Part shown: piece by piece, positions 1 to 11,400 of the stretch | Position numbering within the stretch: position 1 is the stretch's first letter | Layout of the letters: every line of letters starts with the position of its first letter | Origin: Eutreptiella sp. 'Long Island Sound 2002' | Taxonomy: Eukaryota > Euglenozoa > Euglenophyceae > Eutreptiales > Eutreptiaceae | Length of the DNA stretch: 64,000 nucleotides | Direction: 5' to 3' | NCBI GenBank assembly: GCA_964036045.1 | Contig: OZ038379.1 | Coordinates: forward strand, 112,290,611 to 112,354,610 | Position numbers and translations under genes: made by a program | Notes under the pieces: generated by a model | The model's input: the letters and a program-made list of their open reading frames with translations, nothing else | The model's database searches: none | What the model was told of the DNA's origin: nothing

Positions 1-2140
1 GCTGGGCCTCCTGGGCGGGGGTGTGCATACCTGTGTGTTTGGGCTTCTTGTTGGGGCAATCTGCTGTGTGGAAGGGGGTGGGCCAGGAAGGGGCATGGTG
101 GAGGGTGGGGTGCGGGAGGTCCCCCCCTGTTGCCCTTGTGTACAGGGTGGTCGCGGCAGCCCCTCTCGCCTGTATGGTGTATCGCTCGTCGTGTCGGCGA
201 CAGGTGACGAGGACGTTGGGGGCTGTCACCTCATACACCTGTGTGGTGTGGGGGAGGTGGCGGGTGACGGTGACCTTGGCGGCGTTGTTCTTGCGGGTGG
301 TGGTGTGGGGGATGATGTAGTGGGTCGCCCATTCGTCCTGCGGGGTGTGTACCATCGCGTCCAGCTTGATTGGGGGGTGGAGCGGCTTCGGTGTTGGGGG
401 CCTTTCTTGGGCCTTCGCGTGGGGCGCCATTTTGGTTTTGACCAGGTATTGTGGGCCCCAGGTTTCCGGGGCCCCTACCTGTGTGGCTGCCGCTGCTGCC
501 GCTTGGAGGAGGGCGGTTGTGTTGGTGTCTAGAGGGGGGGCCCCTGGTTGGGGGGTGAGGGTGTCGTGGTCTTAGTATGCCCACCAAATGGTGTAGCCTC
601 GTTGGGTGTTGCGGTGCGGGGTCTGGGTCTGGGCTTGCTGGAGGGATAGGGCGGTCTTGATGTCCTCCGCCGCTTGTGGGTTTATGGGTTTGGCGTACGC
701 CTATAATCCCGGGGTGTGTATGCCGTGTGGTGCTTGGCCCACTCCTCGTATCGGGTGTAGGGTGTGGTGGGTGCGCGTGAGCCCTAGGTGTTCTTGGAGG
801 AGGTCCCCCTGGATGTCCTCCCACCGTTGCTGCCAGGTATGTGTGTGGTCGTTCGGGGTGGGGTAGGTGATGACGATGGCTTGCCATGGGTCGGGGGCTG
901 GATGTACCGCCATAGGTGCCGACGATGGTTGCGGGGGTATGTGGACGGCGTCGGCGGGGGCTGCTGTTACGGGGTCTCCCTCCGTTGGTGTGATTGTGGC
1001 ATCCCTTTGGACGGTGAGGAGGAGGTTGTGGCGGCCCGTCGGTAGTGCCCAGGTGGTGGTGGGCTCGGTGATCGAGTGGAGGCGGATGGCCTGGAGCCCC
1101 GGTGTGATTTCCTCCCATCGGAGTGTGCCGTTGTGGACCGCCCATTCCCGTGGCAGGTCTCGAAACCCGTTGCGGTCCAGGGTGGTGCGGTGCGGTGGGG
1201 GGAGCTCCATTCTGGTGATGGGGTGGGTGAGGGGCTCTGTGCGGGGGTTTTCTTGTGTGGTTGGTGGTGATGGTGCCTGGAGCATCTCTTGGTCCGGTTG
1301 TTGTGGGGCTTTCGCCTGATGCGGTTCTGCGCTGATGGTGGCGAAGACATCTGGGAGGGTGGGCGAGGCAGGGGGGTTGGGTGCCGGATCGTTCCAGGTG
1401 ATGTGGTACTCTTCCGGGTTCTCGGGGCTTTGCTGTACGGTGATGGCGGCGTTGGCGTCATCTCCAGGTGTCAATCGGTGTGCATTGTGGTCGAGGGGGT
1501 GGAGGGTGATGGTGTGGCGGTGTTTCCAGCTGTGGAACGCTAGGAGGGCGTGGAGGCCGTGCCTAGTGTCCCCGGGCGGGCGGGGGTACGTTTCGGCTGC
1601 TGCTTACAGGAGGGCGTCCTTGGTGCCTTTCCAGGTGTCTTCCCAGAGAAGGTCTTCCTCCGTGCCCCACTCGTTGTCGTTCCTTTTCTCCTGCTTCCAC
1701 CTCTGGAGGGTCGCGTGGTCCTCAGAGAGGTCTCTTTTGATGGACTGGTAGTACTGCTCGGCGTCCATGGGGGCTACGGTGCTGGCCAGTGTGGTGTACA
1801 TGTCCTTTGTGGGGGGGGGCGGGGGGGGCATTGCGGCGCGGTCGGGGTCGGGCTCCTCTCGCTGGTGTTCCGCGTTCTGGTCTGCGGTGGACGCGGGGGA
1901 TATGGAGAGTGGTGGCATGGGGTTGTCGGGCTCCTGCGGTTCCCTGGGTTGCTGGTGGGCTTGTGGGCGCGGGGCCGTGGCTGCCAGTAGTTGTCGGATG
2001 GCCGGGAGGACGTCGTATTTGTCGTCCGAGCATTGGGCTGCAGCGCACGTCCTGTCGAGGGAAGCGGGGGGGCGTGTTGCGGAGCGGTGTACGATAGCTC
2101 GGGCGACGCGTGCAGGTCGTGGCGTGCTCGCTCTGCCGTT
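1..2140 (-). pseudogene. Degraded coding sequence, unknown function
   Basis: Reading the minus strand from about 2,140 down to the left edge, one frame stays protein-like for roughly 700 codons. It is interrupted only by TAA at 1,604-1,606, TAG at 701-703 and TAA at 572-574. The translation has ordinary composition (Trp, Tyr, Asp, Glu, Lys all present), unlike the Pro/His/Gly-rich products of the other frames. One stretch near 1,610-1,760 is acidic and Trp-rich (contains DLLWEDTWKG). Each stop is one C-to-T change from a Gln codon. I do not recognise the family. The frame runs off the window, and its upstream end fades into Asn/Thr-rich repeat sequence. It could be a host gene remnant or part of an old mobile element. 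That it was once coding is an inference from composition and frame continuity. Confidence 0.45.
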
Positions 2141-2149
2141 CTGTTCCCC

Positions 2150-2830
2150 GCGAGCCCTGACCCTTGGGGGGTGGTGGTGATGTTGGTGGTGAGGGTGGTG
2201 TGGGTGCCGGAGTGGATGATTGTGCCGCTGGCGGTGCCGTTGGCGAGGGTGGTATGGGCGTTAGCGTAGATGAGGTTGGTGCTGAGCTAGTTGATGGTGG
2301 TTGGTTGGTGGGTCAGCTGTTGTCGCTGTCGTCGTGGCAGGTTGTGTTGGTGCCTCTGATGTCGTGGACACTGATGGTGAGGGTGATGGTTGGTGAGCAT
2401 GACAAGGGTCACGTATGAGGCGTATGTGGTGTTGCCAGTGGTGTCGATAGTGAGGGTGTTGTCTCTGACCGCTGGGGCGTAACGTTTGTGGGCCAGACGT
2501 GGCGGTGATGGCGAGGGTGCTGTAGATGACGGCTGGTGTGGCCCACGTCGCCGCCGGTGGTGGAGGTGTGATAGGTGCCGTGGTGGTGAGGGTTGTGTTG
2601 GCGACGGTGGGGTGCCGCGGGTGTAGTATTGGTTGTTGGTGGTGGAGATGTTCTTGGTTTGTGGGTAGTCCCCGTCCGGCGGTGGTGGTGTTGGTGGTGT
2701 CGATGTTCGTTGAGGCCGTTGGCGATGCCAGGGGTTCTTCGCCTCGCGTGGGGTGGTGGTGGCGCTGGTGAGTGCAGATGGTGCCATGGGCGGCGGTGCC
2801 AGCGACGCTACTCGAGGATATCTGCACAAC
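2150..2830. repeat. GT-rich tract with G every third base
   Basis: The plus strand is dominated by GNN triplets (GGT, GTT, GTG, GAT), so the minus strand reads as NNC codons and gives Asn/Thr/Ala/Ile-rich text such as TTLANGTASGTI. Frame is lost several times. It resembles the longer tract at 4,080-8,460 and probably has the same origin. No intact gene is supported. Confidence 0.55.
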
Positions 2831-2879
2831 AGAGAATGGGAGGAGGAAGGACGAAACCACGCAAAACGCGAACCGCAAC

Positions 2880-4080
2880 ACCAAAATCCGTCAAATGATG
2901 GCCTAGAATTTTTCTAAGGGCAAACACCTGACCAGACTCCAATTGTGCATCAGATGCACATTCTTATAGAAATCGTGGTCATATCCCTTTAAATCCAGGA
3001 ATTTACACATCGAAAAAGGTGGCGCGCCGGAGCGAGTCCTAACAAAGCGCCAAAAAAACAAGAAAAAATAAGACTTTAAACGTGTGTCACGTATAATGAC
3101 GGAAACGATGAGACACACATAAATAAGTAGACATAGGTATTCCACCCATGCTCGACGGCAAAATCAAAAGTCAAGACTCCAAGAATTCGAAATGACTGCA
3201 ATGAAACAGGTATAAACATGCAGGTTTGTCGTCGTCTCGTATGCAGCATGCACATTGATTGCCTCGTGTCTCGGTAGACGAGCCTTGTAGCAGAGCTAAC
3301 AAACGATAGAGGGCTAGATTAGAAAGATTGCAGATGATTAGAGGTCAGATGGGGTGATTAGAACATACACACGAGTGCATAAACTCTTTCCTCGCTTTTG
3401 TGTCGCTTTCTCCTTTCCCTTGCTTCGCTCTCCAGCGGTAGGTAAGGTAAGTAAGCCTCGGAGAGGCCACCCCCTGGTAGAAGTCGTGATTGTGGTATAG
3501 ATTGCTAGGAAAAAAGAGATTGGAACAGGTGATTGCAAACCTGGTGCATCAACGTGCATGCATAAAACGCATTAAAGGGTAGGCCACGCGTGGTGCGCAC
3601 GGTAAAACCCTTGTTTAGGTTACCCAGGGGCTCCACCCTACGTTCTTTAAGAGAACGGATGGAGTTCCTTAAGCTTGCTTGGTTGTACTGGGGTTCAGGA
3701 ACAGCGTATCATAGGGCAGCCTGAGAAGCGTATAATACGTGGAGGGTGTCTTGGTTCCTCTGTCATGAACCCCAGTCATTGGCCTTTGCTTTACAGGTGG
3801 GAAGGTCAGGGTGAATTGGTGCAGCTGCAATTCCCTTCGGCGACTTTTGAATTTTTCCCCAAGCTAAAACGGGCGCTGATCACACAATCAACAAAGTGCC
3901 CCTCAGCCAGGAGTGGCGAGGGCAGTCCGACCTATTCCAAAACCACGCTGTGCACGCAACCCGAGCACTCCTTCCCCCTAAGCCCTAATAGGGAGACACG
4001 TTGTGGCGTCCCTGTTAGGCCACAGTCGCTTAGTAGCGCTGTGTTCTCTTGTCCCTTTCACATTGACATCCCGGCCGGGT
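2880..4080. other. AT-richer spacer, no gene seen
   Basis: Base composition changes sharply from the flanking GT-rich arrays. Only short open frames occur on either strand, none with a recognisable motif. Around 3,640-3,680 there are short CTTTAAG/CTTAAG repeats. I see no RNA gene, transposon end or promoter that I can defend. Confidence 0.5.
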
Positions 4081-7000
4081 GTTCTGGCAGTGATGTCGAC
4101 GGTGTGGGTGCGGTGGCGGCAGTGTTGTGGTCGTTAGTTCATCGAGGTTTGTGTCTTTCTGGGTGTCGGTGACACTGATGGTGGGTCGGCGTAGGCGCTG
4201 CTGCTGGGTGTGGGTCCGTGTGTGGGAGGTCTTTGGGCTGTTTTGGGCGCTAAGGGCTGGCTTTCCTGCTGGTGCTGATCATCGTCTTCTGGCGGAGGGT
4301 GATGTCGCTGGTGGGGTTTCCGCGGGTGTTGCTGCAGGTTTTGAGTGTAGGTGTGGTTTAGGGTGCGGCGTTGGTGGGTAGCGCCGACGGTGGGTGGCGT
4401 GACTGGTGGCGGACGCGCTGGTGGCAGCAGTAGTGGGGGTGTCGGTTGTTGATGAGGCTGCCGTCGTCGGTGTTTCGGTTGGTGCTGGTGATGGTGTTGC
4501 TGGTTGTGCAGATGGTGGGGGGTGTGGGTGATGCCGTTGTTGTTCGTTTGAGGGGGGGGTGGGAAGGGGGACCCGTATCCAGGTGGTTTGTTAGGGTGGT
4601 GTTGTTGAGGGCGGTGCGGCTGTCGGCTGGGAGTGTTGTCGGCGATGCTCTGGTTGTTAGTGCCTGCGGTTCGTGGTCGTAGGTGGTTAACCGGCTTTGT
4701 CGCTGGTGAGGTTGGTGCAAGTGGTGTCGGTGACTGTTCGGCTGATTCCGTTGGTGCGGGCTGTGTGGTTGTTGTGTCTGGGGTCGGTGGCGTCGGTGAC
4801 GGTGACGGTGGTGCGTTGGAGGTTGGTGCCTGTGGTGGCGCTCCGATGGTGAGGGTGCCAGGGATGCTGGGTGGCTCCGCGTTGTTGGGTTGTCTCCCCG
4901 CCATTCCTGGCGGAGGGTGCCGCTGGTGTCGCTGGTGGTGAGGGTGGTGGAAGTGGTGGTGTTGCTGCGGTTTTTTGTGCTTCTTGGGTGGTTGTTGACG
5001 ATGCTCCGGGTGATGTCGATGCGGTGGGTGTGACGGTGTGTGCTGTTGCCGTTGCTACCCCTGGCTGAGGGCCCCGTGGGTGGCGCTGGTGGCGATTGTT
5101 CGCCAGCCGTGCTGGCGTCTCTGGTGACGCCGTCGGTGCAGGGGCCCTAGGTGTTACTCTGTGCCGGGGTCGTGGTGGTGGTGGTAGGGGTGTTGTAGGT
5201 GACGGCATCTCGGCACGTTGTTGGTGGGGTTGGTGGTGGTTTGGATAGTGCCGTGGGTGTTGGCGACGTTGGTGTTGCCGACGGTGAGGGTGTCACGGTG
5301 GTGGTTGGCGTGTCTCGTGGTGGTCTGATGGCGTGGGTGTTGTTGGTGTTGGTGCCCGGCGCTGCCTGCGTTTGGGTGGTCGGCAGTTCCGGGCGTGCCA
5401 CTCGTGGCTGGTGTTTGTCTGGCTTGTGGTCCTGGTGGTACCGGTTGTCTCTGGTGTTGGGTTATTTCCTTGGGCTGTCCTTGGGTCTGTAATGGTAGGT
5501 GTTGCATCGGTTGTGGTCCAGGGTGTCGATGCTGTGGGTGGGTAGGGGTGTCTCCGTGTTGCCGCTGTCGGTGGTGCTGGTGACGGTGTTGGTGAGGGCG
5601 CCGCCGGGGGAACTGTGGGTGTTGGCGCCGCCGGTAATGCTGAAGGCGCAAGCATTGTAGGTGATGCCCTGATGGATGGTGGTGTTCTGACGGTGGGGGC
5701 GGGACCTCGCCACTCCTGGCGGAGGTTCCCATGGGCCTTGCTGGCCGGTGTGTTGGACCTGGCCCCCTTGGTGTCGTTGATGCCGATGGTGTCGTACCGA
5801 GTGGTGTCGCCGTGGTGGCTGTCGTTGACCCTCCGGGGTTGCTTTTGCTGAGTTCGCACTGTCGGTGGTGCTGTCGGTGATGCCGATGGTGAGGTCGTTT
5901 CGGGCGTTGCTATGCTGATGGTTGGTGTGGGTCTGTGTGTGGGTGGTCAGTGGCCTGTGTTCGGAAGTGGGCGCTGGCTGGTTCCTGTGGCTCTGTCTGG
6001 GAGGGTGTGCAGTAGGTGGCGTGAGCTGCTGGTGATGCTGTTCCCGAGGGTGCTGCAGGCGATGCCCCGGGTGGCGTCGTGGGCGAGGGTGGTGTTGGTG
6101 GCGCCGGTCGTGTGGGTGCCGCTGGTGACTGCGTGGTGGATGGTGCCCTGTGGTTGGTTTGGTGGCGAGGGTGTTGTTGTTGATGGTTCTGGGCGTGTGT
6201 CCTCGCCTCCTCTGGCCGGCGCTTGGTGGTTTGTTGGTTCACCGGTTGTGGTGGCTTTGGTTTCCTCTGGTGGCGGAGGTTGCCGGTGGCGACGCTGATG
6301 GTGGGGTGATGCTGGCGATGGTGTGTTTGATGCCGTTGGCTTGGGTGATGTAGGCGTTGTATCCGGTGTTGGCGTGCGTAGGTATTGTAGGCGATGGTGG
6401 GGACGGCTGTGCCGCCGGTGATGGTGATGGTGAGGGTGTTGTGTTGGCTTGATTGTTGGTCGTGTTGGTGTTTCCGATGGTGTGGACGATGTCGGTGGTG
6501 GTTCTGGGTGCAGGTTGGTGGGTGGCGCGAGTGTAACGCCCTGGGTGTAACTTGGTTGTTGGGTCGTTTCTTGTGTTGGTTCGATGTTGGCGAGGGTGTC
6601 ACAGGTGTCGTGCTGGGTGCTGGGGTTGCTGGTGTTGCCGAAGGCGTCTCCGTTGGTTCCAAGTGTTTCTGCTGGTGAGGGTGTTGTGGCGTTCAGTTTA
6701 GGTGTTGGTGGCGGTGCAGGTGTGGGTGTCGCAGTTACTGGTCCTGGGTTTGGGCGTGGTTGGTTGGGTGTTGCTGGGTGTGGGCGCTCGCCACTCCTGG
6801 CTGAGGGCTTGGTGGGTGGCGTTGGTGCAGTTTGTTTGCCAGCCGTGCTGGCGTCTTTGGTGACGCCAGTGGTGGGGGCGCCCTAGGTGTGAATCGGTGC
6901 CGGGGTCGTGGTGGTGGTGGTAGGGGTGTTGTAGGTGACGGCACCTTGTCCCCGGTTGGTGGTGGTGTGGATAGTGCCGTGGGTGTTGGTGACGCTGGTG

Positions 7001-8460
7001 TTGCCAACGGTGAGGGTGTCATAGGTGATACTTGGTGGTTGGCGTGTCTCCTGGTGGTCTGATGGCGTGGGTGTTGTTGGTGTTGGTGCTGGGCGCGGCC
7101 TGCGTTTGGGTGGTTGGCGGTTCCGGGCGTGCCACTCGTGGCTGGTGGTTGGCCGGCTTGTGGTCCTGGTGGGGTGGTTCCGGTTGTCTCTGGTGTTGGG
7201 GTATTTCCTTTGGCTGTCCTTGGGTCTGTAGTGGTAGGTTGGTGCTGTGGGTGGTTGGCGGTGTCGCTGTGTTGCCGCTGTCGATGGTGCTGGTGACAGT
7301 GTTGGTGAGAACGCCGCCGGCGGAGTTTTGGGTGGTGCCGAGAGGCGAGGGCGTCGTAGGTGATGCCCTGGTGGAGGGTGGTGTTCTGACGGCCGGGGTG
7401 GGACCTCGCCACTCCTGGCGGAGGTTCCCATGGGCGTTGCTGGCCAGTGTGTTGGCCCCCTTGGTGTCGTTGATGTCAATGGTGTTGTACCGGGTGGTGT
7501 CGCCGTGGTGGCTGTCGTTGACGCTCTCGGTTGTTGTTGCTGAGGTCGCACTGTCGGTGGTGCTGTCGGTGATGCCGGTGGTGAGGTCGTTGCGGGCGTT
7601 GCTATGGTTCACGGCGTCTCTAATGTTGCTTATGCTGCTGATGGTCGGTGTGGGTCTGTGTGTGGGTGGTCAGTGGCCTGTATTCTCGGGTGGGCGCTGG
7701 CTGGTTTCTCTGGCTCTGTCTGGGAGGGTGTGCAGTAGGTGGTGTGGGCTGCTGGTGATGCTGTTGGTGAGGGTGGTGCAGGCGATGCCCCGGGTGGTGT
7801 CGTGGGTGAGCGTGGTGTTGGTGGCACCGTTGCTGTGGTTGCCGCTGGTGACTGCGTGGTGGATGGCGCCCTGTGGTTGCTTTGGTGGCGAGGGTGTTGT
7901 TGCTGATTGTTCTGGGTGTGTGTCCTCGCCTCCTCTGGCCGGGGCTTGGTGGTTTATTGGTTCCCCGGTTGTGGTGGCTTTGGTTTCCTCTGGTGGCGGT
8001 GACGCTGATGGTAGGGTGATGCTGGCGATGGTGTGTTTGATGCCGTTGGCTTGGGTGATGTAGGTGTTGTATCCGGTGTTTGTGTGCGTAGGTTTCATAG
8101 GCGATGGTGCCGGCGGTGTTGGTGTTGGTGAGGGTGTTTTGCTGGCTTGATTGTTGGTGGTGTTGGTGTTTCCGATGGTGTGGATGCTGGTGGCGGTGGT
8201 TCTGGGTGCGGGTCGGTGGGTGGCGCGGGTGCGGTCATTGGTCAGTGTTGGGTGGTTTCTTGTGTTGGTTTGATGTTGGTGAGGGTTTCTTAGGTGTTGT
8301 GCTGGGTGCTGGTGTCGCTGGTGAGTCCGTTGGTTCCGGGTGTTTCGAGTGATGAGGGTGTTGCTGCGTCCGGTTTGGGTGTTGGTGGCGGTGCTGGTGT
8401 GGGTGTTGCAGTTGCTGGTCCTGGGTTTGGGCGTGGTTAGTTGGGTGTTGCTGTGTGTGG
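4081..8460. repeat. Long GNN-periodic GT-rich array
   Basis: The plus strand shows a persistent three-base rhythm with G in the first position. In the minus direction the same tract reads as NNC codons, giving Asn/Thr/Ile/Gly-rich pieces such as GYNTYITQANGIKHTIAS (about 8,010-8,070) and GDTTRYDTIGINDT (about 5,780-5,820). Frame switches every few tens of codons, so no single gene spans it. The look is that of a decayed Thr/Asn-rich repeat protein, but a purely repeat-driven origin is equally possible. The motif GCCACTCCTGGC that dominates the next array already appears here at about 5,709, 6,790, 7,409 and 8,467. Confidence 0.6.
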
Positions 8461-8490
8461 GTGCTCGCCACTCCTGGCTGAGGGCTTGGT
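5100..8490 (+). repeat. Tandem duplication of a ~1.7-kb block
   Basis: The left half (about 5,100-6,815) recurs in the right half (about 6,838-8,490). Matching anchors are GTGCCGGGGTCGTGGTGG at 5,161 and 6,898, GTGTTCTGAC at 5,692 and 7,381, GTGTGGGTCTG at 5,935 and 7,648, and CTCGCCACTCCTGG at 6,787 and 8,464. Offsets are 1,737, 1,689, 1,713 and 1,677 bp, so the copies differ by small indels but remain in the same order. This is a segmental tandem duplication inside the array. Confidence 0.75.
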
Positions 8491-11400
8491 GGGTCTTCCC
8501 TTGTGTCCTAGCGGTGTTTCTGGCGGCCCTGCAGCTCCCCTGGCGGGGGGTTGCTGGGTTCTTGTTCTTTGGGTTTTCGGGTGTTGCGTGCGTTTGTGGT
8601 GCGGGCGGTGCTCGCGCTTTGATGTGTGGTGTGCGTTTGTGGTGCTTGTGTCGGTTGCGGCTGTGGCGGTGTGTGTTTCGGTGCATGCGCGGGCGTGTGT
8701 GCGGTGTGTTGGTGGTGCGTTTGGGTGCCTGTTCTCGCCTTTCTGGGCTTGGTTTGGCGGCTCTGTGTGGGTGTGGGGGCTGTGTGTCGTGGCCCTTCTC
8801 CCGTCCCGGCTGCGGGGTCTGGGTGGGGTTCCCCGCCCCCCCTGGCTGGGGTCTGTTGGTGGTGTGTCCCCCCGCCGCCCCCTTTGCGTGCCCTCCCCCC
8901 TCTGTCTCTTTGCCGCGTCGCTTGGGGCAGTGTTCCCCTGGTGCCTTGCCCGGGCCTTCCTGGCTGTGGTGGGTGGGGGGGGGTCTTTGTCGTCGACTCG
9001 GGTCCCTTCCCCTTGTGTTTCCCCTTGGGGAGGGCCAATGCTTGCACTCCCCGTCAGGGTGTAACTCTGTTGTACGGGCCGTCCATTTGTACCCGCTCGG
9101 TACAAATGGACCTGCTCCGTAGCCAGGTACTCCAGCCGTTCCCCACACCGGGGTCGGGTACACTGTGGGTCGCAGGGGAGTCCTTGCGGGATAGGCGTGT
9201 CTCTTGCCTGCCCCGATGGACGGTGTGCCCTACCCGCAGCCCCTCGCTGGGCCCGAACCGCAGTACGTGCCTTGGGGAGTGCTCTTGGTCAGGGCCATTG
9301 GTCACACCCCCAGGCCGGTGCAAACGCCAGCCGCTGACCAACGGTCCCGCGCGTATCCCACCTTATTGCGTGTGCTCAGGTGGGGCCGATACGGTCACCG
9401 GGGGGGCCCCCAAACACCAAAGGTTGGGTCCCTCACCTGCGCCTCACGTGGGCCCTTTTCGTCCCGCCCCGCTTTTCGGTGTATGGTTTGCAGTGGTGGG
9501 TTTCCCGTAGCTCCTGGGTGGGGTGGTGGTGGTGGGGGGGCGCTTTTTGCTTCTTCTGGCCGTGTTGCTTGTGTGCGTGTCCCCACCTCCCCTGGTTGTC
9601 GTTCGCCGCCGGTGGCGGCGGATGGTCCCCCGCCCTCCCTGGCTGTGGGTCCGGGTCTCCGATGTGGCTCCCCGCCACTCCTGGCTGGGGTCCTCTGGTG
9701 TTGGTGGGGGGTGGGCCTTCGCCACACCTGGCTGTGGTCCGCCGGTTTGCTGGGCGTGGTCCCCCGCTTCCGGCTGTGGGTTCGGCGTTGGCGTTCCCTT
9801 GCCTCTTCTGGCTGAGGGCCCCCAGTGTGGCCCCCTCCCACTCCTGGCTGGTGCCCGTTGGTGTTATTGGTGGGTGGCCTGTTGCCTCTCCTGGCTGAGG
9901 GTCCTGGGCGCGGTTCCCCGCCTCCCCTGGCTGGGGTCCGCTGGCTGCGGTGGTGGCCCTTTCCGTTGGGTTTGGTGGGGGGTTTCCCGTGTTGCGTGTG
10001 TTTGTGGCGCGGCGCGTGCTGGTGTGTGCGCTTTGTGTTTGTGGCGGTGGTGTGTGTGCGGGTGTGTCTTCCGTGTGTGTTGGCGCGTGTGTGGCGGCGT
10101 GCGGCGGTTTGTTTCCCTGGCTGGGGCTTGCTGTTGGTGTTAGTGTGGGTGGGGGTGTGGTTGGTGTGTGGGCGGTCCCTCGCCACTCCTGGCGGAGGTT
10201 CCTGCGTGCGTTTCCCCGCCACGTCTGGCTGAGTTGCGCTGCCGGTGGTAGCGGGCGTTCCTCGCCACTCCTTGCTGAGGGCCCTGGGTGTGGTTGCTTG
10301 CCACTCCTGGCTGGGGTCCGCCAGCGGTGGTGGTGTGTGGTTGCTTGCTCCTTTTGGGTGTGGTCCTGGTTACGGTTCCCCGCCGCCCCTGGCTTGGGTC
10401 CGCCGGCCGCGGCGTTGGCCGTTTGTGAGGGGTCGGGTGGGGGTTTCTCGTGGTGTGTGTGTTTGTGCTGCGGTGCGTGCGCGCGTGGTGTCTGTGCTGC
10501 TGTGTGTGTTGTGCGTTCGTGGTGGCGTGGGTGTGGGTGTGTCTTCCGTGTGTGTTGTTTTGTGTGTGTGTGTGTGTGGTAGTGTGGCTGGGGCCGGCTG
10601 GGGCTTGCCGCTGGTGTGGGTCTGGGTGTGGTTGGTGTGTGCCGTGGTTGGTCCCTCGCCACTCCTGGCGGAGGTTCCTGAGTGCGATTTTCCGCCACTC
10701 CTGGCTGGGTTTCGCTGTCGGCAGTGGTGGGTGCTCCTCGCCACTCCTGGCTGAGGGCCCCGGGTGCGGTTCCCCACCACTCCTGGCTGGGGTCCGCTGG
10801 CGGCGGTGGTGTGTGGTCGCTTGCCACTCCTGGCTGCTGGTCCCGGTCGCGGTTCCCCGCCACTCCTGGCTGGGTGGTCTGCTGGTGGCGCTGTCCGGTG
10901 GGCCCCTGCCACTCCTGGCTGAGGGTCTCGGGGGCAGCTCCCCGCCACTCCTGGCTGGGGTCCGCCGGCAGCGGCGGTGCGTGTTTCCGCGGGTGGGGGT
11001 TTCCCGTGTCGTGTGTGCTTGTGGCGCGGCGTGTGCGTGCGGATCCTGTGCTAGTGTGTGTGGTGTGGTGTGTGTTCGTGGTGTCTGTTTTGGTGGTGGT
11101 GTGGGCGTGGGCGGGCCTTCCGCGTGTGTTTGTGTGTGTGTGTGTGTGTGCGTGTGTGGTGTGTTGGTGGCGTGCGGTGTGGTGCGGTGTGGTGTGTTGA
11201 TGGGGATCTGGCTGGTGTGTGGTGTGGTTGGTCCCTCGCCACTCGTGGCGGAGGTTCCTGTGTGCTACTCCCCGCCACTCCTGGCTGAGCTTTGCTGCCG
11301 GTTGTGGTGGGCTTTCCTCGTCACTCCTGGCTGAGGGTCTCGGGGGCGGCTCCCCGCCACTCCTGGCTGGGGTCCGCCGGCCGCCGCGGTGGGTGTTTCC

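Noticed and set aside
1-2140. Alternative genetic code (TAA/TAG read as Gln)
   Set aside because: Tempting from this frame and from element 2, but TGA also interrupts the retroelements, and these are decayed sequences where deamination explains the pattern.
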